Of a stretch of 64,000 bases of DNA, positions 36,578 to 44,762 are shown piece by piece. The notes below the pieces were generated by a model. It worked only from the letters and a program-made list of their open reading frames with translations, made no database searches and was not told the DNA's origin. This stretch comes from Sunxiuqinia sp963678245 (lineage in GTDB: Bacteria > Bacteroidota > Bacteroidia > Bacteroidales > Prolixibacteraceae). The first letter of the stretch is position 1. Each line of letters begins with the position of its first letter. The stretch covers positions 1,488,001 through 1,552,000 of the forward strand of contig OZ223309.1 in assembly GCA_965140765.1 (NCBI GenBank). Direction: 5' to 3'. The translations under genes were made by a program, and so were the position numbers.

Positions 36578-37296
36578 GCTTGTAAGTGAAGCATCTCCAA
36601 TCCGTTTTTTATTGAAGCTCCTTTTTCTAGCCCCTTTTTTAAAAATAGCGTCAATTCGGGGTTGTACACCAAGTCAAAAAGAACATGGTCTGAAGTGATA
36701 TGTTCGTATGGAATTGATGGGCAATTGTCAACTTTTGGGAAAGTGCCAAGTGGCGTTGCATGAATGATGATCAGGTACTCTTTTAGCAAAGCCGCATCAA
36801 TTTGCTCGTAACGGATTTCTTTATCGAACAATTCCTCATCAATAGAAGCTGAAAGGTAATCGATATCATTTTTATCCAAAATGTGTTTGATTGCTTTAGA
36901 AGCTCCACCAGTTCCTAAAATCAGAGCCTTTTTATGTTTTTTGTTCAACATGGGCATCAATGAATTTTCAAATCCATAAATGTCAGTATTGAATCCTTTT
37001 AGTTTTGTTTGATCCGCCGAGCGAATAATTTTTACGGTATTGATGGCTCCTACTTGAGTTGCCTCCTCATCAACTTCATCCAAATAAGGCATGATTTCCT
37101 GCTTATAAGGAATTGTGCAGTTCAGTCCGGCAATGTGATCGTTTTTCTTAAAAATTGAAGGAAACTCACTAATCGTATTCAATTCAAAGTTGACATATTC
37201 ATGCTCTTTCAATCCTTCTCTTTCAAATTTGTCGGTAAAGAATCCTTTTGAGAAAGAGTAACCTAGTCGATATCCTATTAATCCGTATGTCTTCAT
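36547..37296 (-). CDS. aroE: Shikimate dehydrogenase
   Basis: 249 residues, a compact form of the family. Reduces 3-dehydroshikimate to shikimate with NADPH. The N-terminal substrate domain has YGLIGYRLGYSFSKGFF, corresponding to the GxPxxHSxSP motif, and GLNCTIPYKQE with the catalytic Lys. The Rossmann domain has ALILGTGGASKAI, and INTDIYGFENSL holds the conserved Asp. It overlaps the upstream popT-like gene by 4 bases (ATGA), so the two are translationally coupled. The 3' end overlaps the terminator hairpin of the PUL. Confidence 0.93.
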   Translation of the reverse strand: MKTYGLIGYRLGYSFSKGFFTDKFEREGLKEHEYVNFELNTISEFPSIFKKNDHIAGLNCTIPYKQEIMPYLDEVDEEATQVGAINTVKIIRSADQTKLKGFNTDIYGFENSLMPMLNKKHKKALILGTGGASKAIKHILDKNDIDYLSASIDEELFDKEIRYEQIDAALLKEYLIIIHATPLGTFPKVDNCPSIPYEHITSDHVLFDLVYNPELTLFLKKGLEKGASIKNGLEMLHLQAIKAWEVWNA

Positions 37297-38228
37297 TTGC
37301 TTAATTTTTTTGATATTCCTTCGATTATGAAAATAAGAGCGAACCCCAATGTCGCAAGCCCAATAGCACCCGCTAACTGTGGTTGGATTCCGGAGATGGT
37401 TTCGTAGCTTGTTGGCAGTATATTTTCTTCAATTAATGGTTTTACTTCCCCATGCCGGTCAATAAACGTTTCCACGGTTTCTTTCCATGGCCATACTTTG
37501 TTTAACGATCCGATCATAAAACCGACTAACAGCGCAATTGTTAGATCATAATAGCGCTTTAATAACCAACTCAATAGGTTTGAAAATAAGATGATTCCGA
37601 GAGCTGCTCCCACCAAAAACACAGCTATTACCGGTAAATTAAAGCTTGATACGGCCCCCAGTATGAACTTATACATGCCAAGTAGTACCAGTATGAAACT
37701 TCCAGAAATTCCTGGTAGTATCATGGCGCAGATGGCGATGGAACCTGATAAAAATACAAATGCGTAACTACTATGAGCTTCGGCTGGTGTTACGATGGTA
37801 ATAAAATAGGCAATAACTGCACCCGCAATCATCGATACAATAGTTCCAATTTTCCATTGTTTAATGTCTTTCCCAACGTAAATAGCCGAAGCGATGATCA
37901 ATCCAAAGAAGAATGACCAAATTAGGATGGGATGATTTTCAAGCAAGTATTTTAATCCTTTTGCCAGCGACAAAACGCTGATGCCAATTCCGAAGACAAC
38001 TGCCAATAGAAAGTTGCCATTAATTTCGATCCAGAACTCCTTGAACTTGCCGGTGAAAAATAATTTCAAAGAGTGTAAATTGACTGATTTTATTGAGTCG
38101 ATTAGCTCCTGATAAATTCCGGTAATGAAAGCAATTGTTCCTCCTGAAACTCCGGGGACAACATCAGCTGCTCCCATTCCCATACCCTTTAGCGTAATCA
38201 AAAGATATTCTTTTAGCGATCGGTTCAT
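37293..38228 (-). CDS. DUF368 membrane protein, PopT-type polyprenyl-phosphate transporter family
   Basis: 311 residues from the ATG ending at 38228 (a TTG 24 bases upstream is unlikely). About eight to ten membrane segments. The family signature GMGMGAADVVPGVSGGTIAF is at residues 15-34, and MILPGISGSFILVLLGMY repeats the motif later, as expected for an inverted-repeat transporter. DUF368 proteins (PopT) have been linked to recycling of undecaprenyl phosphate across the membrane for wall and polysaccharide synthesis. It is coupled by a 4-base overlap to aroE. Confidence 0.9.
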   Translation of the reverse strand: MNRSLKEYLLITLKGMGMGAADVVPGVSGGTIAFITGIYQELIDSIKSVNLHSLKLFFTGKFKEFWIEINGNFLLAVVFGIGISVLSLAKGLKYLLENHPILIWSFFFGLIIASAIYVGKDIKQWKIGTIVSMIAGAVIAYFITIVTPAEAHSSYAFVFLSGSIAICAMILPGISGSFILVLLGMYKFILGAVSSFNLPVIAVFLVGAALGIILFSNLLSWLLKRYYDLTIALLVGFMIGSLNKVWPWKETVETFIDRHGEVKPLIEENILPTSYETISGIQPQLAGAIGLATLGFALIFIIEGISKKLSK

Positions 38229-38340
38229 GTGTGTGTGTTTGATGACAAGCAAAAATAGGTGAGTAAATATGAAAAAGAAAGGCTTGGTGAAAAATTTTAT
38301 GTGAATTTGACTTTAATAAAATATAATGAAGTCTGTTTTT

Positions 38341-39042
38341 TTATGATTTTAGCAAGTTTACCGTGTGGCATGCAACAACTGCCGCAGTTTCTGTGCGGAG
38401 TCTACTTTCTCCTAAACTAACCGGAATAAATTGTTTGTCGATTGCCAAAGTAACTTCATTTTCGGAGAAATCTCCTTCGGGGCCAATTAATATTAGATTT
38501 GAGTCGCTGGACTCCAATTCATTCTTGAGAATATGCTTGTCCCTTTCGTAACAATGTGCAATAAACTTTTTCGACTCGCTACTTGAGTTAATTAAATCTT
38601 TGATAGGGGTGAGGTGGTTTAATCTCGGCAAATAAGCTTTTAGCGATTGTTTCATAGCCGAAACGATTACCTTTTCCAATCGTTCATGTTTAATCACTTT
38701 ACGTTCTGAATGCTCACAAAGAATTGGCGTTATTTCATCGACTCCAATTTCTGTCGCTTTTTCGAGAAACCATTCGAATCGATCAATATTTTTTGTGGGA
38801 CCTACTGCCAGATGCAGATAATTATTTCTTTTACCGAACCCATTCACCTTTTTTATGACATGTACTTGGCATTTTTTAGGATGAGCATCAGTTATTTGTG
38901 CTTCGTAGAAGTTTCCTTTTCCGTCGATTAACTGAATGGAGTCGCCTACATTTAGTCGAAGTACTCGAACGGCATGTTTCGATTCGGTTTCATTTAAACA
39001 GTAGTCATCTGCGTTGATGTCTGGCGTATAAAAAAGCTGCAT
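38341..39042 (-). CDS. rsmE: 16S rRNA m3U1498 methyltransferase RsmE
   Basis: 233 residues. SPOUT methyltransferase that modifies U1498 of 16S rRNA. The N-terminal PUA-like part starts MQLFYTPDI, with HAVRVLRLNVGD; the knot region has LILIGPEGDFSENEV and VSLGESRLRTETAAV. The frame is open further upstream, but the ATG ending at 39042 gives the normal N-terminus, so the extra upstream codons are not coding. Confidence 0.93.
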   Translation of the reverse strand: MQLFYTPDINADDYCLNETESKHAVRVLRLNVGDSIQLIDGKGNFYEAQITDAHPKKCQVHVIKKVNGFGKRNNYLHLAVGPTKNIDRFEWFLEKATEIGVDEITPILCEHSERKVIKHERLEKVIVSAMKQSLKAYLPRLNHLTPIKDLINSSSESKKFIAHCYERDKHILKNELESSDSNLILIGPEGDFSENEVTLAIDKQFIPVSLGESRLRTETAAVVACHTVNLLKS

Positions 39043-39119
39043 AGTTTTCTTTTTTTGCAAAAATAGAGAAAGGAATTGTTCTTCAAAGTTAAATTGCTTT
39101 GTAGGTACTTTATTTATAG

Positions 39120-39614
39120 CTAACTGAACATTCTGGGCATAAGATGGAATGATACATTTCCATTTCTTGCGTCCACTTCGCTCCATTTATCTACTTCAAA
39201 ATCAATCCCTACAGTTGAACAGGTTGGCATGTCGCTGTTAAAAGACTTGGATAAATTGTAACTCATTTGGTGCATCATCGGATTATGCCCGAATATATAT
39301 ACAGACTGAATATCGTCAGAAAGATCATTTATCAAATCTAAAAATTCCTGAGTAGTCAATCCGTGGTATAAATCGTTAATTGTTATAATTATATCGATTG
39401 GATAGTGAAAGTTGTCGGCATATATTTTAGCAGTTTTAAATGCCCTTTTGGCCGGACTGGAAATAATTAAATCTGCTTTTTTCCCTTCGGCCATTAGAGT
39501 CGAGCTAATTTGGTTAGCATCTTTTTTCCCCCGGTCTCTAAGTTTTCGATTAAAATCATCTTCGTAACCATAAGGAACTGCTTTTGCATGACGAACAATA
39601 ACAACTCTTTTCAT
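39120..39614 (-). CDS. SixA-like phosphohistidine phosphatase / histidine phosphatase family protein
   Basis: 164 residues. The RHG-type core VIVRHAKAVPYG has the nucleophile His9; LIISSPAKRAFKTAKIYA and YIFGHNPMMHQM (second catalytic His) complete the pocket. SixA removes phosphate from phosphohistidine in phosphotransfer proteins. It sits 77 bases upstream of rsmE on the same strand. Substrate not provable from sequence. Confidence 0.85.
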   Translation of the reverse strand: MKRVVIVRHAKAVPYGYEDDFNRKLRDRGKKDANQISSTLMAEGKKADLIISSPAKRAFKTAKIYADNFHYPIDIIITINDLYHGLTTQEFLDLINDLSDDIQSVYIFGHNPMMHQMSYNLSKSFNSDMPTCSTVGIDFEVDKWSEVDARNGNVSFHLMPRMFS

Positions 39615-39685
39615 TTTATTGGATTTAAAATATTTGCAAATTGCTAAATGTGACCACTAAATTAATTGTTCTTTCAAAATTAGCT

Positions 39686-39693
39686 TAATTTTG
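39686..39693 (+). promoter_or_regulatory. Bacteroidota -7 element before the phosphodiesterase gene
   Basis: TAATTTTG matches TAnnTTTG, with ATTG at 39665-39668 as a possible -33 box (spacing 17, slightly short). The expected transcript start is about 20 bases before ATG 39721. Confidence 0.45.
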
Positions 39694-39720
39694 CTTTCCA
39701 TTAAAGTTTATAGCCCTTTT

Positions 39721-40221
39721 ATGAAGAAGATAGGATTGATTTCTGATACTCACGGAGAATTAAGTAGAAGAGTAGTGCGGTTTTTAGAAAACGTGGATGA
39801 GATATGGCATGCCGGAGACATCGGAAATGAACAACTGGCAGACAAGCTATCTGCACTAAAACCTTTACGAGCGGTGTATGGAAATATTGACGGACATGTT
39901 TTGCGTAGAATGTTTCCAGAGACTTTACGTTTTTTTTGTGAAGATGTTGACGTATTAATTACCCACATAGGAGGTTATCCAGGGCGGTATGATTCCAGAA
40001 TTAGAAAGCAAGTCTATGCGAATCCGCCACAGCTGTTTATCGCAGGCCATTCGCACATTTTAAAGGTGATAAATGATAAGAAAATTAATTGCTTGCACAT
40101 GAATCCGGGAGCGGCTGGTAATAAAGGATTTCATAAAGTTTGTACCGCCATTCGATTTACAATTGACGGTAAAAATATTCAGGACCTGGAAGTGCTTGAA
40201 TTTGAAAGAAATAAGTTTTGA
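39721..40221 (+). CDS. YfcE/MJ0936-type metallophosphoesterase
   Basis: 166 residues from ATG 39721; earlier in-frame codons (from 39691) precede the normal start MKKIGLISDTHGEL. Two-metal phosphodiesterase motifs: SDTHGE (Asp9, His11), WHAGDIGNE, VYGNIDGH, ITHIGGYPG and AGHSHI. A small cytoplasmic phosphodiesterase family whose natural substrate is generally unknown. It is transcribed divergently from sixA. Confidence 0.9.
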   Translation: MKKIGLISDTHGELSRRVVRFLENVDEIWHAGDIGNEQLADKLSALKPLRAVYGNIDGHVLRRMFPETLRFFCEDVDVLITHIGGYPGRYDSRIRKQVYANPPQLFIAGHSHILKVINDKKINCLHMNPGAAGNKGFHKVCTAIRFTIDGKNIQDLEVLEFERNKF

Positions 40222-40273
40222 TGTATAACTAATTTAGTCTATAATGGAAAAATATAGATTTATTGATCTAATA

Positions 40274-40305
40274 ATTGTAAATATAGTTTATTTTAGCTAT
40301 ATTTG
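40274..40305 (+). promoter_or_regulatory. Bacteroidota promoter giving a nearly leaderless transcript
   Basis: A -33 box ATTG (40274-40277), a 20-base spacer, and a -7 box TATATTTG (40298-40305) fit the consensus closely. ATG 40309 lies only 4 bases after the -7 box, so transcription should begin at or next to the start codon of the SatD-like gene. Confidence 0.6.
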
Positions 40306-40308
40306 AGT

Positions 40309-40959
40309 ATGCAAAGGATCGCAGTAATATCAGCAGATGTCATTAATTCTTCAAAGTTTGAAGAATCCGTATTTATGCAAACCATGGATGTACTGGAAGA
40401 ACCGGCAAGTAATTACTTGGTTAAGGGCGCCGAACCAATTCTTTCTAGTCGAGGAGATAGCTTCCAACTAATGACTGAAGAAACTCAACAAGCTTTTCGA
40501 AAGTGTATTTATTTAAAATCTTTCTTTAAACAGAAAGAAATAGGGGTGAAGAACAAGAATGCAAACGAAGCAATGGATGTCAGGATATCGTTGGCTGTTG
40601 GACAAGTTACTGAGGTTCCGAAGCATATTGGGAAGTCGATGGAACGCCCATTCGTGCTGTCAGGACGAGCTCTTGATGCTATGAAAAAGAAGAAACAAAC
40701 CTTAATTATTACAACTACGAATGAGGAATATAATAAGGAGTTTGAGTTAGCATGCGCATTTTTAGATCAGATCTTTGCAGGCTGGACATTGGCGCAAGCT
40801 GAAGTTATTTATTATCTTGTTCAGGGATACAAACAAACTGAAATTGCCAAGATATTGAATTTGTCTCAACCGTCGGTTAGCAATAGAGTTCATCTAGCCA
40901 ATTGGACTCTGATAGAAAAAATGAATGAACGGTATCTTGATATTTTGGAGAAAATATAA
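40309..40959 (+). CDS. SatD-like protein with C-terminal helix-turn-helix
   Basis: 216 residues from ATG 40309. The N-terminal half (AVISADVINSSKFEE, LSSRGDSFQL, DVRISLAVGQV) resembles the SatD family. The C-terminal 70 residues carry a sigma-region-4-like helix-turn-helix, GYKQTEIAKILNLSQPSVSNRV. It lies 6 bases before the DUF3307 membrane gene, a pairing I know from other Bacteroidota. A regulatory role with the membrane partner is likely but unproven. It has an almost leaderless promoter. Confidence 0.75.
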   Translation: MQRIAVISADVINSSKFEESVFMQTMDVLEEPASNYLVKGAEPILSSRGDSFQLMTEETQQAFRKCIYLKSFFKQKEIGVKNKNANEAMDVRISLAVGQVTEVPKHIGKSMERPFVLSGRALDAMKKKKQTLIITTTNEEYNKEFELACAFLDQIFAGWTLAQAEVIYYLVQGYKQTEIAKILNLSQPSVSNRVHLANWTLIEKMNERYLDILEKI

Positions 40960-40965
40960 GTAGTA

Positions 40966-41688
40966 ATGATTTTATTTCTTCGATTATTAATTGCACATCT
41001 AATTGCTGATTTTTTATTACAGCCAAATTCGTGGGTGGAACATAAAAACAAGAATGGAGTTAAGTCACGAAAATTGTTCTATCATATTCTTGTTGTAACA
41101 AGTATTTCTGTTTTGTTTTCTCTTGATTATTTTACCTGGCAAATACCGCTATTTATATTTACGATCCACTATCTGATAGATTTAGCAAAGATTTACTTAA
41201 AACCGTCAAAGGCAGGGAGCTTGACATGGTTTTTAGGTGATCAGATTTTACATGTATTGTCAATAGCAGGTGTTGTATTTATTATAAATGGTGTGCCTTC
41301 AAATATAGCGTCGCAGTTTTCAGATTTAATTTCGAACGAGAGAAATTTGATAGTCGGACTTGCTTATATTTTTGTCATCTGGCCATCAATGATTATTATC
41401 AATCTGGCCACTAAACACTGGCAGAATCAAATTCATCAGACGATGGGGCCAAGTTTGCAAAATGCAGGAAAATGGATCGGAGTTTTAGAACGCATTCTAG
41501 TACTGACATTTGTTTTGGGTGCTCAATTTCAGGCAATTGGTTTTCTGATTGCTGCAAAATCAATTTTGCGAATATCGGTTAAAAACGAAGATGGCACACG
41601 TCTCTTGTCTGAATACGTTTTGGTAGGTACTTTTATAAGTTTTACAATTGCTATAATGACCGGTTTATTGGCAAATTCAATGTTGTAG
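40966..41688 (+). CDS. DUF3307 membrane protein
   Basis: 240 residues with about six membrane segments. The N-terminal block LLIAHLIADFLLQPNSWVEHKN with the later HILVVTSISVLF and IHYLIDLAKIYL is the DUF3307 signature (conserved Asp and His residues inside membrane helices). Function unknown. Coupled to the SatD-like gene upstream (6 bases). The end is convergent with prmA, 7 bases apart. Confidence 0.85.
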   Translation: MILFLRLLIAHLIADFLLQPNSWVEHKNKNGVKSRKLFYHILVVTSISVLFSLDYFTWQIPLFIFTIHYLIDLAKIYLKPSKAGSLTWFLGDQILHVLSIAGVVFIINGVPSNIASQFSDLISNERNLIVGLAYIFVIWPSMIIINLATKHWQNQIHQTMGPSLQNAGKWIGVLERILVLTFVLGAQFQAIGFLIAAKSILRISVKNEDGTRLLSEYVLVGTFISFTIAIMTGLLANSML

Positions 41689-41695
41689 ATTGTTT

Positions 41696-42526
41696 CTATT
41701 TCTGAAATGAAACAGCTATCCAATCATTTTGCTCCTTGATATCAACTTTATGCAGCGTTAATTCGGCAGCTTTTCCAATAATATCTTCTAAATCATTTTT
41801 ATAGAATCCACTTACAACAAGTAATCCATCATCATTTAAAACTGAAACATACTTCTCAATATCCTGAAGGATGATGTTTTTCTGGATGTTTGCCAATACG
41901 ATGTCAAATTTTTTCTCGCTTAGCAGTTGTACATCGCCGATAAATGCTTGCAGATTGCCGACTTTGTTTAATCTTGAATTTTCTACAGTAGCTTCAAACG
42001 ACCAACTATCAATATCAATTGCTGTTACGTCTTTTGCTCCAAGCATCGATGCATAAATGCCAAGAATTCCGGTTCCGCACCCCATATCTAAAACGGCCTG
42101 ACCTTCCAAGTTAATATCGGAAAGATGATTCATCATTAAACTAGTTGTTTCATGATTACCAGTTCCAAAAGCCATATTCGGATCAATGATAATCTCGTAT
42201 GTTGCTTCCGGATATTCGGAATGAAAGGGAGCTCGTATTAATACTTTTTTATCGAGTAGCAGTGGTTCAAAATAGTTTTTTTCCCATTCTTCGTTCCAAT
42301 TAATATCGGGCATTTCTTCAAGTTTAAAACTAGCTTTGAAGGGAACTGATTCCAGGCAATTTTCTATCTCACTAGAAGTAACCTTTCTAATTGGGAAAAA
42401 AGCATGAACTTCATCATCTACTTCATCGAAGCTTTCGAAATCAAGTTCAGATAGGTAGGCAATTAATATTTCGCGGTTGGTTTCACTGTCAGGATTTATT
42501 GCAAAACTAGCTTTTGTGTATTTCAT
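41696..42526 (-). CDS. prmA: Ribosomal protein L11 methyltransferase
   Basis: 276 residues. Class I methyltransferase that trimethylates ribosomal protein L11. The N-terminal substrate domain is followed by the AdoMet site VLDMGCGTGILGI, with DPNMAFGTGNHETT upstream, a PrmA hallmark, and IVLANIQKNI replacing the NxPY-type motif as in other PrmA. Single gene between convergent DUF3307 and the hypothetical at 42630. Confidence 0.95.
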   Translation of the reverse strand: MKYTKASFAINPDSETNREILIAYLSELDFESFDEVDDEVHAFFPIRKVTSSEIENCLESVPFKASFKLEEMPDINWNEEWEKNYFEPLLLDKKVLIRAPFHSEYPEATYEIIIDPNMAFGTGNHETTSLMMNHLSDINLEGQAVLDMGCGTGILGIYASMLGAKDVTAIDIDSWSFEATVENSRLNKVGNLQAFIGDVQLLSEKKFDIVLANIQKNIILQDIEKYVSVLNDDGLLVVSGFYKNDLEDIIGKAAELTLHKVDIKEQNDWIAVSFQK

Positions 42527-42629
42527 ATTTGTCGGCTATCAAAATTTTTGGCGAAGATAGAAAAGAATAGTTAATGAAGGGTCTTTTACCCAAGTAGAAT
42601 GATACTTTCACAACAACAGACGTTTGCAC

Positions 42630-43100
42630 TTATTCTTTTTCAATTTTCATTTGCTGAAAGCCCGACCAAAACTGATAACTGTGGTATTGAGCTTTTTTCT
42701 CGTGCAGTCGATAGCCAAACGAAGTGAACTCGTATATGGTAGGATAATGATTTATAACGACATCATTTAGCGTCTGCTTAATTTTTTTAATTTCTTCTTC
42801 ATATGATTCAAGTATTTGAAGCTTGGCTAGTAAATCATCCATTGCTTTCAATTCCTCTTCTTTTCTATATTCCGAAAATGATCGATCCTTCTCAATGATT
42901 GACTCCGTATAGCTGATCGTTTGTTGAGCCATGATCGTCAAAGCTTCATTCATCTTCTCATCTTTCTCCAATTGATACAGATTATACAATAATGAAGTAA
43001 AAACTTTTATAAAATCATTCCTGAACTGATTTCGAAATTCATCTACTTTTTTGAATTCCTTAAGCAGTTCTTCCATCAATTTATCGGTATTTAATTTCAT
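42630..43100 (-). CDS. Hypothetical helical, coiled-coil protein
   Basis: 156 residues, not recognised. Almost entirely helical and charged, with a probable coiled coil at about 85-125 (ELKAMDDLLAKLQILESYEEEIKKIKQ). No signal peptide or membrane segment. The C-terminus has several aromatics (YHSYQFWSGFQQM). Lies between tpiA, which has its own terminator, and prmA. Its codon use and clean frame support a real gene; function unknown. Confidence 0.6.
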   Translation of the reverse strand: MKLNTDKLMEELLKEFKKVDEFRNQFRNDFIKVFTSLLYNLYQLEKDEKMNEALTIMAQQTISYTESIIEKDRSFSEYRKEEELKAMDDLLAKLQILESYEEEIKKIKQTLNDVVINHYPTIYEFTSFGYRLHEKKAQYHSYQFWSGFQQMKIEKE

Positions 43101-43163
43101 TGGTACTCTTGTATTAAGATTTATTTTTTTAGAAGGAAGTATTAATTTATACCATAATTACTG

Positions 43164-43202
43164 ATAAAAATAAAAAAAGCCATCTGTTTTTCCAGATGGC
43201 TT
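43164..43202 (-). terminator. Intrinsic terminator of tpiA
   Basis: On the - strand AAGCCATCTG pairs with CAGATGGCTT around a 6-base loop (43177-43186 with 43193-43202), followed by a T-rich run read from 43178 down to 43164. It is 31 bases after the tpiA stop. A textbook rho-independent terminator. Confidence 0.9.
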
Positions 43203-43232
43203 CATTATTTAGTTGAGTATTTTCTCTTTTAA

Positions 43233-43991
43233 TTAATAAGCATTGATAATGCCTAAGAAATCTTCAGCTTTCAACGAAGCTCCACCAATCAAACCTCCGT
43301 CTACATCTGGGTTGGCAAATAACTCGGGAGCATTGCTTGGTTTTGCGCTACCACCATAAAGAATTGAAATTTCATTAGCAACTTCCTGGCTGTATTTGGC
43401 AGCAATAGCATCACGAATATCTTTGTGCATTTCTTGTGCTTGCTCTGTTGTTGCAGTTTTTCCTGTTCCAATAGCCCAAATTGGTTCGTACGCTATAATT
43501 ACCTTTTTGAAATCTTCAGCACTCAAGTTAAAGATAGTTTCTTCCAATTGGTTGATCACATATTCCTTTTGAGTACCAGCTTCGCGAATATCCAAAGCTT
43601 CACCACAACAATAAATAGGTGTTAAACCATTTTCCAAAGTCAAAGCAAGTTTTTTATTCAGAATTTCACTGGTTTCGCCATAATATTCACGTCTTTCAGA
43701 GTGACCTAAAATGACATATTCTGCACCAGTTGACTTTACCATAGCAGCAGAAACTTCACCGGTGTACGCGCCGTTGGCTTCAGCAGCACAGTTTTGAGCA
43801 GATACACCAACACGGCTGGTATCAACTGCATCAACTACACTTGTAATATGTGTGAATGGAGTTCCAAGAACAACAACAACGTCTTCAGCGCCTTCTTTGG
43901 CAACTAGTTCATTAACAGCTTTTGCTAACTCAACACCTTCTTGAACTGAAGTGTTACATTTCCAGTTACCGGCAACTACTTTTTTTCTCAT
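43233..43991 (-). CDS. tpiA: Triosephosphate isomerase
   Basis: 252 residues, normal length. Interconverts glyceraldehyde-3-phosphate and dihydroxyacetone phosphate. Active-site residues are all present: Lys11 in AGNWKCN, His97 in LGHSERR and Glu169 in YEPIWAIGTGK; the phosphate loop YGGSAKPSN is near the C-terminus. Followed by an intrinsic terminator; a -7 promoter box lies 48 bases upstream. Confidence 0.98.
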   Translation of the reverse strand: MRKKVVAGNWKCNTSVQEGVELAKAVNELVAKEGAEDVVVVLGTPFTHITSVVDAVDTSRVGVSAQNCAAEANGAYTGEVSAAMVKSTGAEYVILGHSERREYYGETSEILNKKLALTLENGLTPIYCCGEALDIREAGTQKEYVINQLEETIFNLSAEDFKKVIIAYEPIWAIGTGKTATTEQAQEMHKDIRDAIAAKYSQEVANEISILYGGSAKPSNAPELFANPDVDGGLIGGASLKAEDFLGIINAY

Positions 43992-44038
43992 GTTATTTTA
44001 TTTTTCGGGATAGTGATTATTATTTGAATAATATCGCC

Positions 44039-44046
44039 CAAAAATA
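44039..44046 (-). promoter_or_regulatory. Bacteroidota -7 element for tpiA
   Basis: On the - strand TATTTTTG fits TAnnTTTG and lies 48 bases before the tpiA ATG. No good -33 box was found. Confidence 0.4.
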
Positions 44047-44119
44047 GAAAAAGCGTCGATAACCACCTAACTATAACAAGACCACTTTCTTGATTTAACC
44101 TAAGATTAAACCCTGAAAA

Positions 44120-44467
44120 TTAAAAGGTGAGTGTATGCCAACCTTCTTTCAAATAGTTGCTTAATGGAACGCCCATCCCTTTGACATCAATATCCATTTT
44201 CTTGAGGTCTTCCACTACGCCGTACATATCAGCACAGTAATAGCAAGCTTCCACTTTAACACCATTCTCCTGCATTATTTTAATGTAATCCTGAAGCATT
44301 TCATTTTCAGCTAATAGTTTTGATGAAGGTCCCCACACAATCAAAACCACTTCATCGAACCAAGCTTGCTTTTTTGCATTATTGGTATACATAAAACACA
44401 CCTTTTCAGCAACTTCAGGATCGCCGCTTGTCCAGAGTACCGCCAGTTTGTTATTGTTATCTTCCAT
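44120..44467 (-). CDS. DsrE-family small protein
   Basis: 115 residues from the ATG ending at 44467 (MEDNNNKLAVLWTSGD). The compact alpha/beta fold of the DsrE/DsrF/YchN family is indicated by VLWTSGDPEVAEKV, FDEVVLIVWGPSSKLL, GVKVEACYYCADMYGV and GMGVPLSNYL. The Cys pair in ACYYCAD could take part in sulfur relay. A signal-peptide-like frame runs just upstream and overlaps this start out of frame, so the natural product may have been exported. Confidence 0.8.
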   Translation of the reverse strand: MEDNNNKLAVLWTSGDPEVAEKVCFMYTNNAKKQAWFDEVVLIVWGPSSKLLAENEMLQDYIKIMQENGVKVEACYYCADMYGVVEDLKKMDIDVKGMGVPLSNYLKEGWHTLTF

Positions 44468-44543
44468 TGTTTTGTTTTTTTGCAGCAAAGCTATTTATTG
44501 TAAATAGCAGAGCAGCGATTGTTATAAGAAAAAATGGTTTCAT
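44457..44543 (-). CDS. 28-codon signal-peptide-like frame overlapping the DsrE start, out of frame
   Basis: MKPFFLITIAALLFTINSFA followed by AKKQNNGR and a stop. It is a good secretion signal with cleavage after SFA. It overlaps the DsrE gene start by 11 bases in another frame. Removing one A from the A7 run near 44476 would join it directly to MEDNNNK of the DsrE protein. It may be the displaced 5' end of that gene, a translated leader or chance. Confidence 0.35.
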   Translation of the reverse strand: MKPFFLITIAALLFTINSFAAKKQNNGR

Positions 44544-44762
44544 AATTTGGATGAGTTTGAGTTAGAAAAGAAAATTAAGATTATTCTTTTCAAAAACAAA
44601 ATCGACGAATGAACTCACCGCTTTTGGCTGAAAATTAATTTGTTCGTTGGTGTCAAAATATATTTAGTCAGATCGAAACGGGTCTGAAATCAGATTAAAA
44701 AAAAGAAAAGGGTATTTCTTTTTTACCAAGAGAAATACTCTTTTCTTAATCTTAATGGCGGA

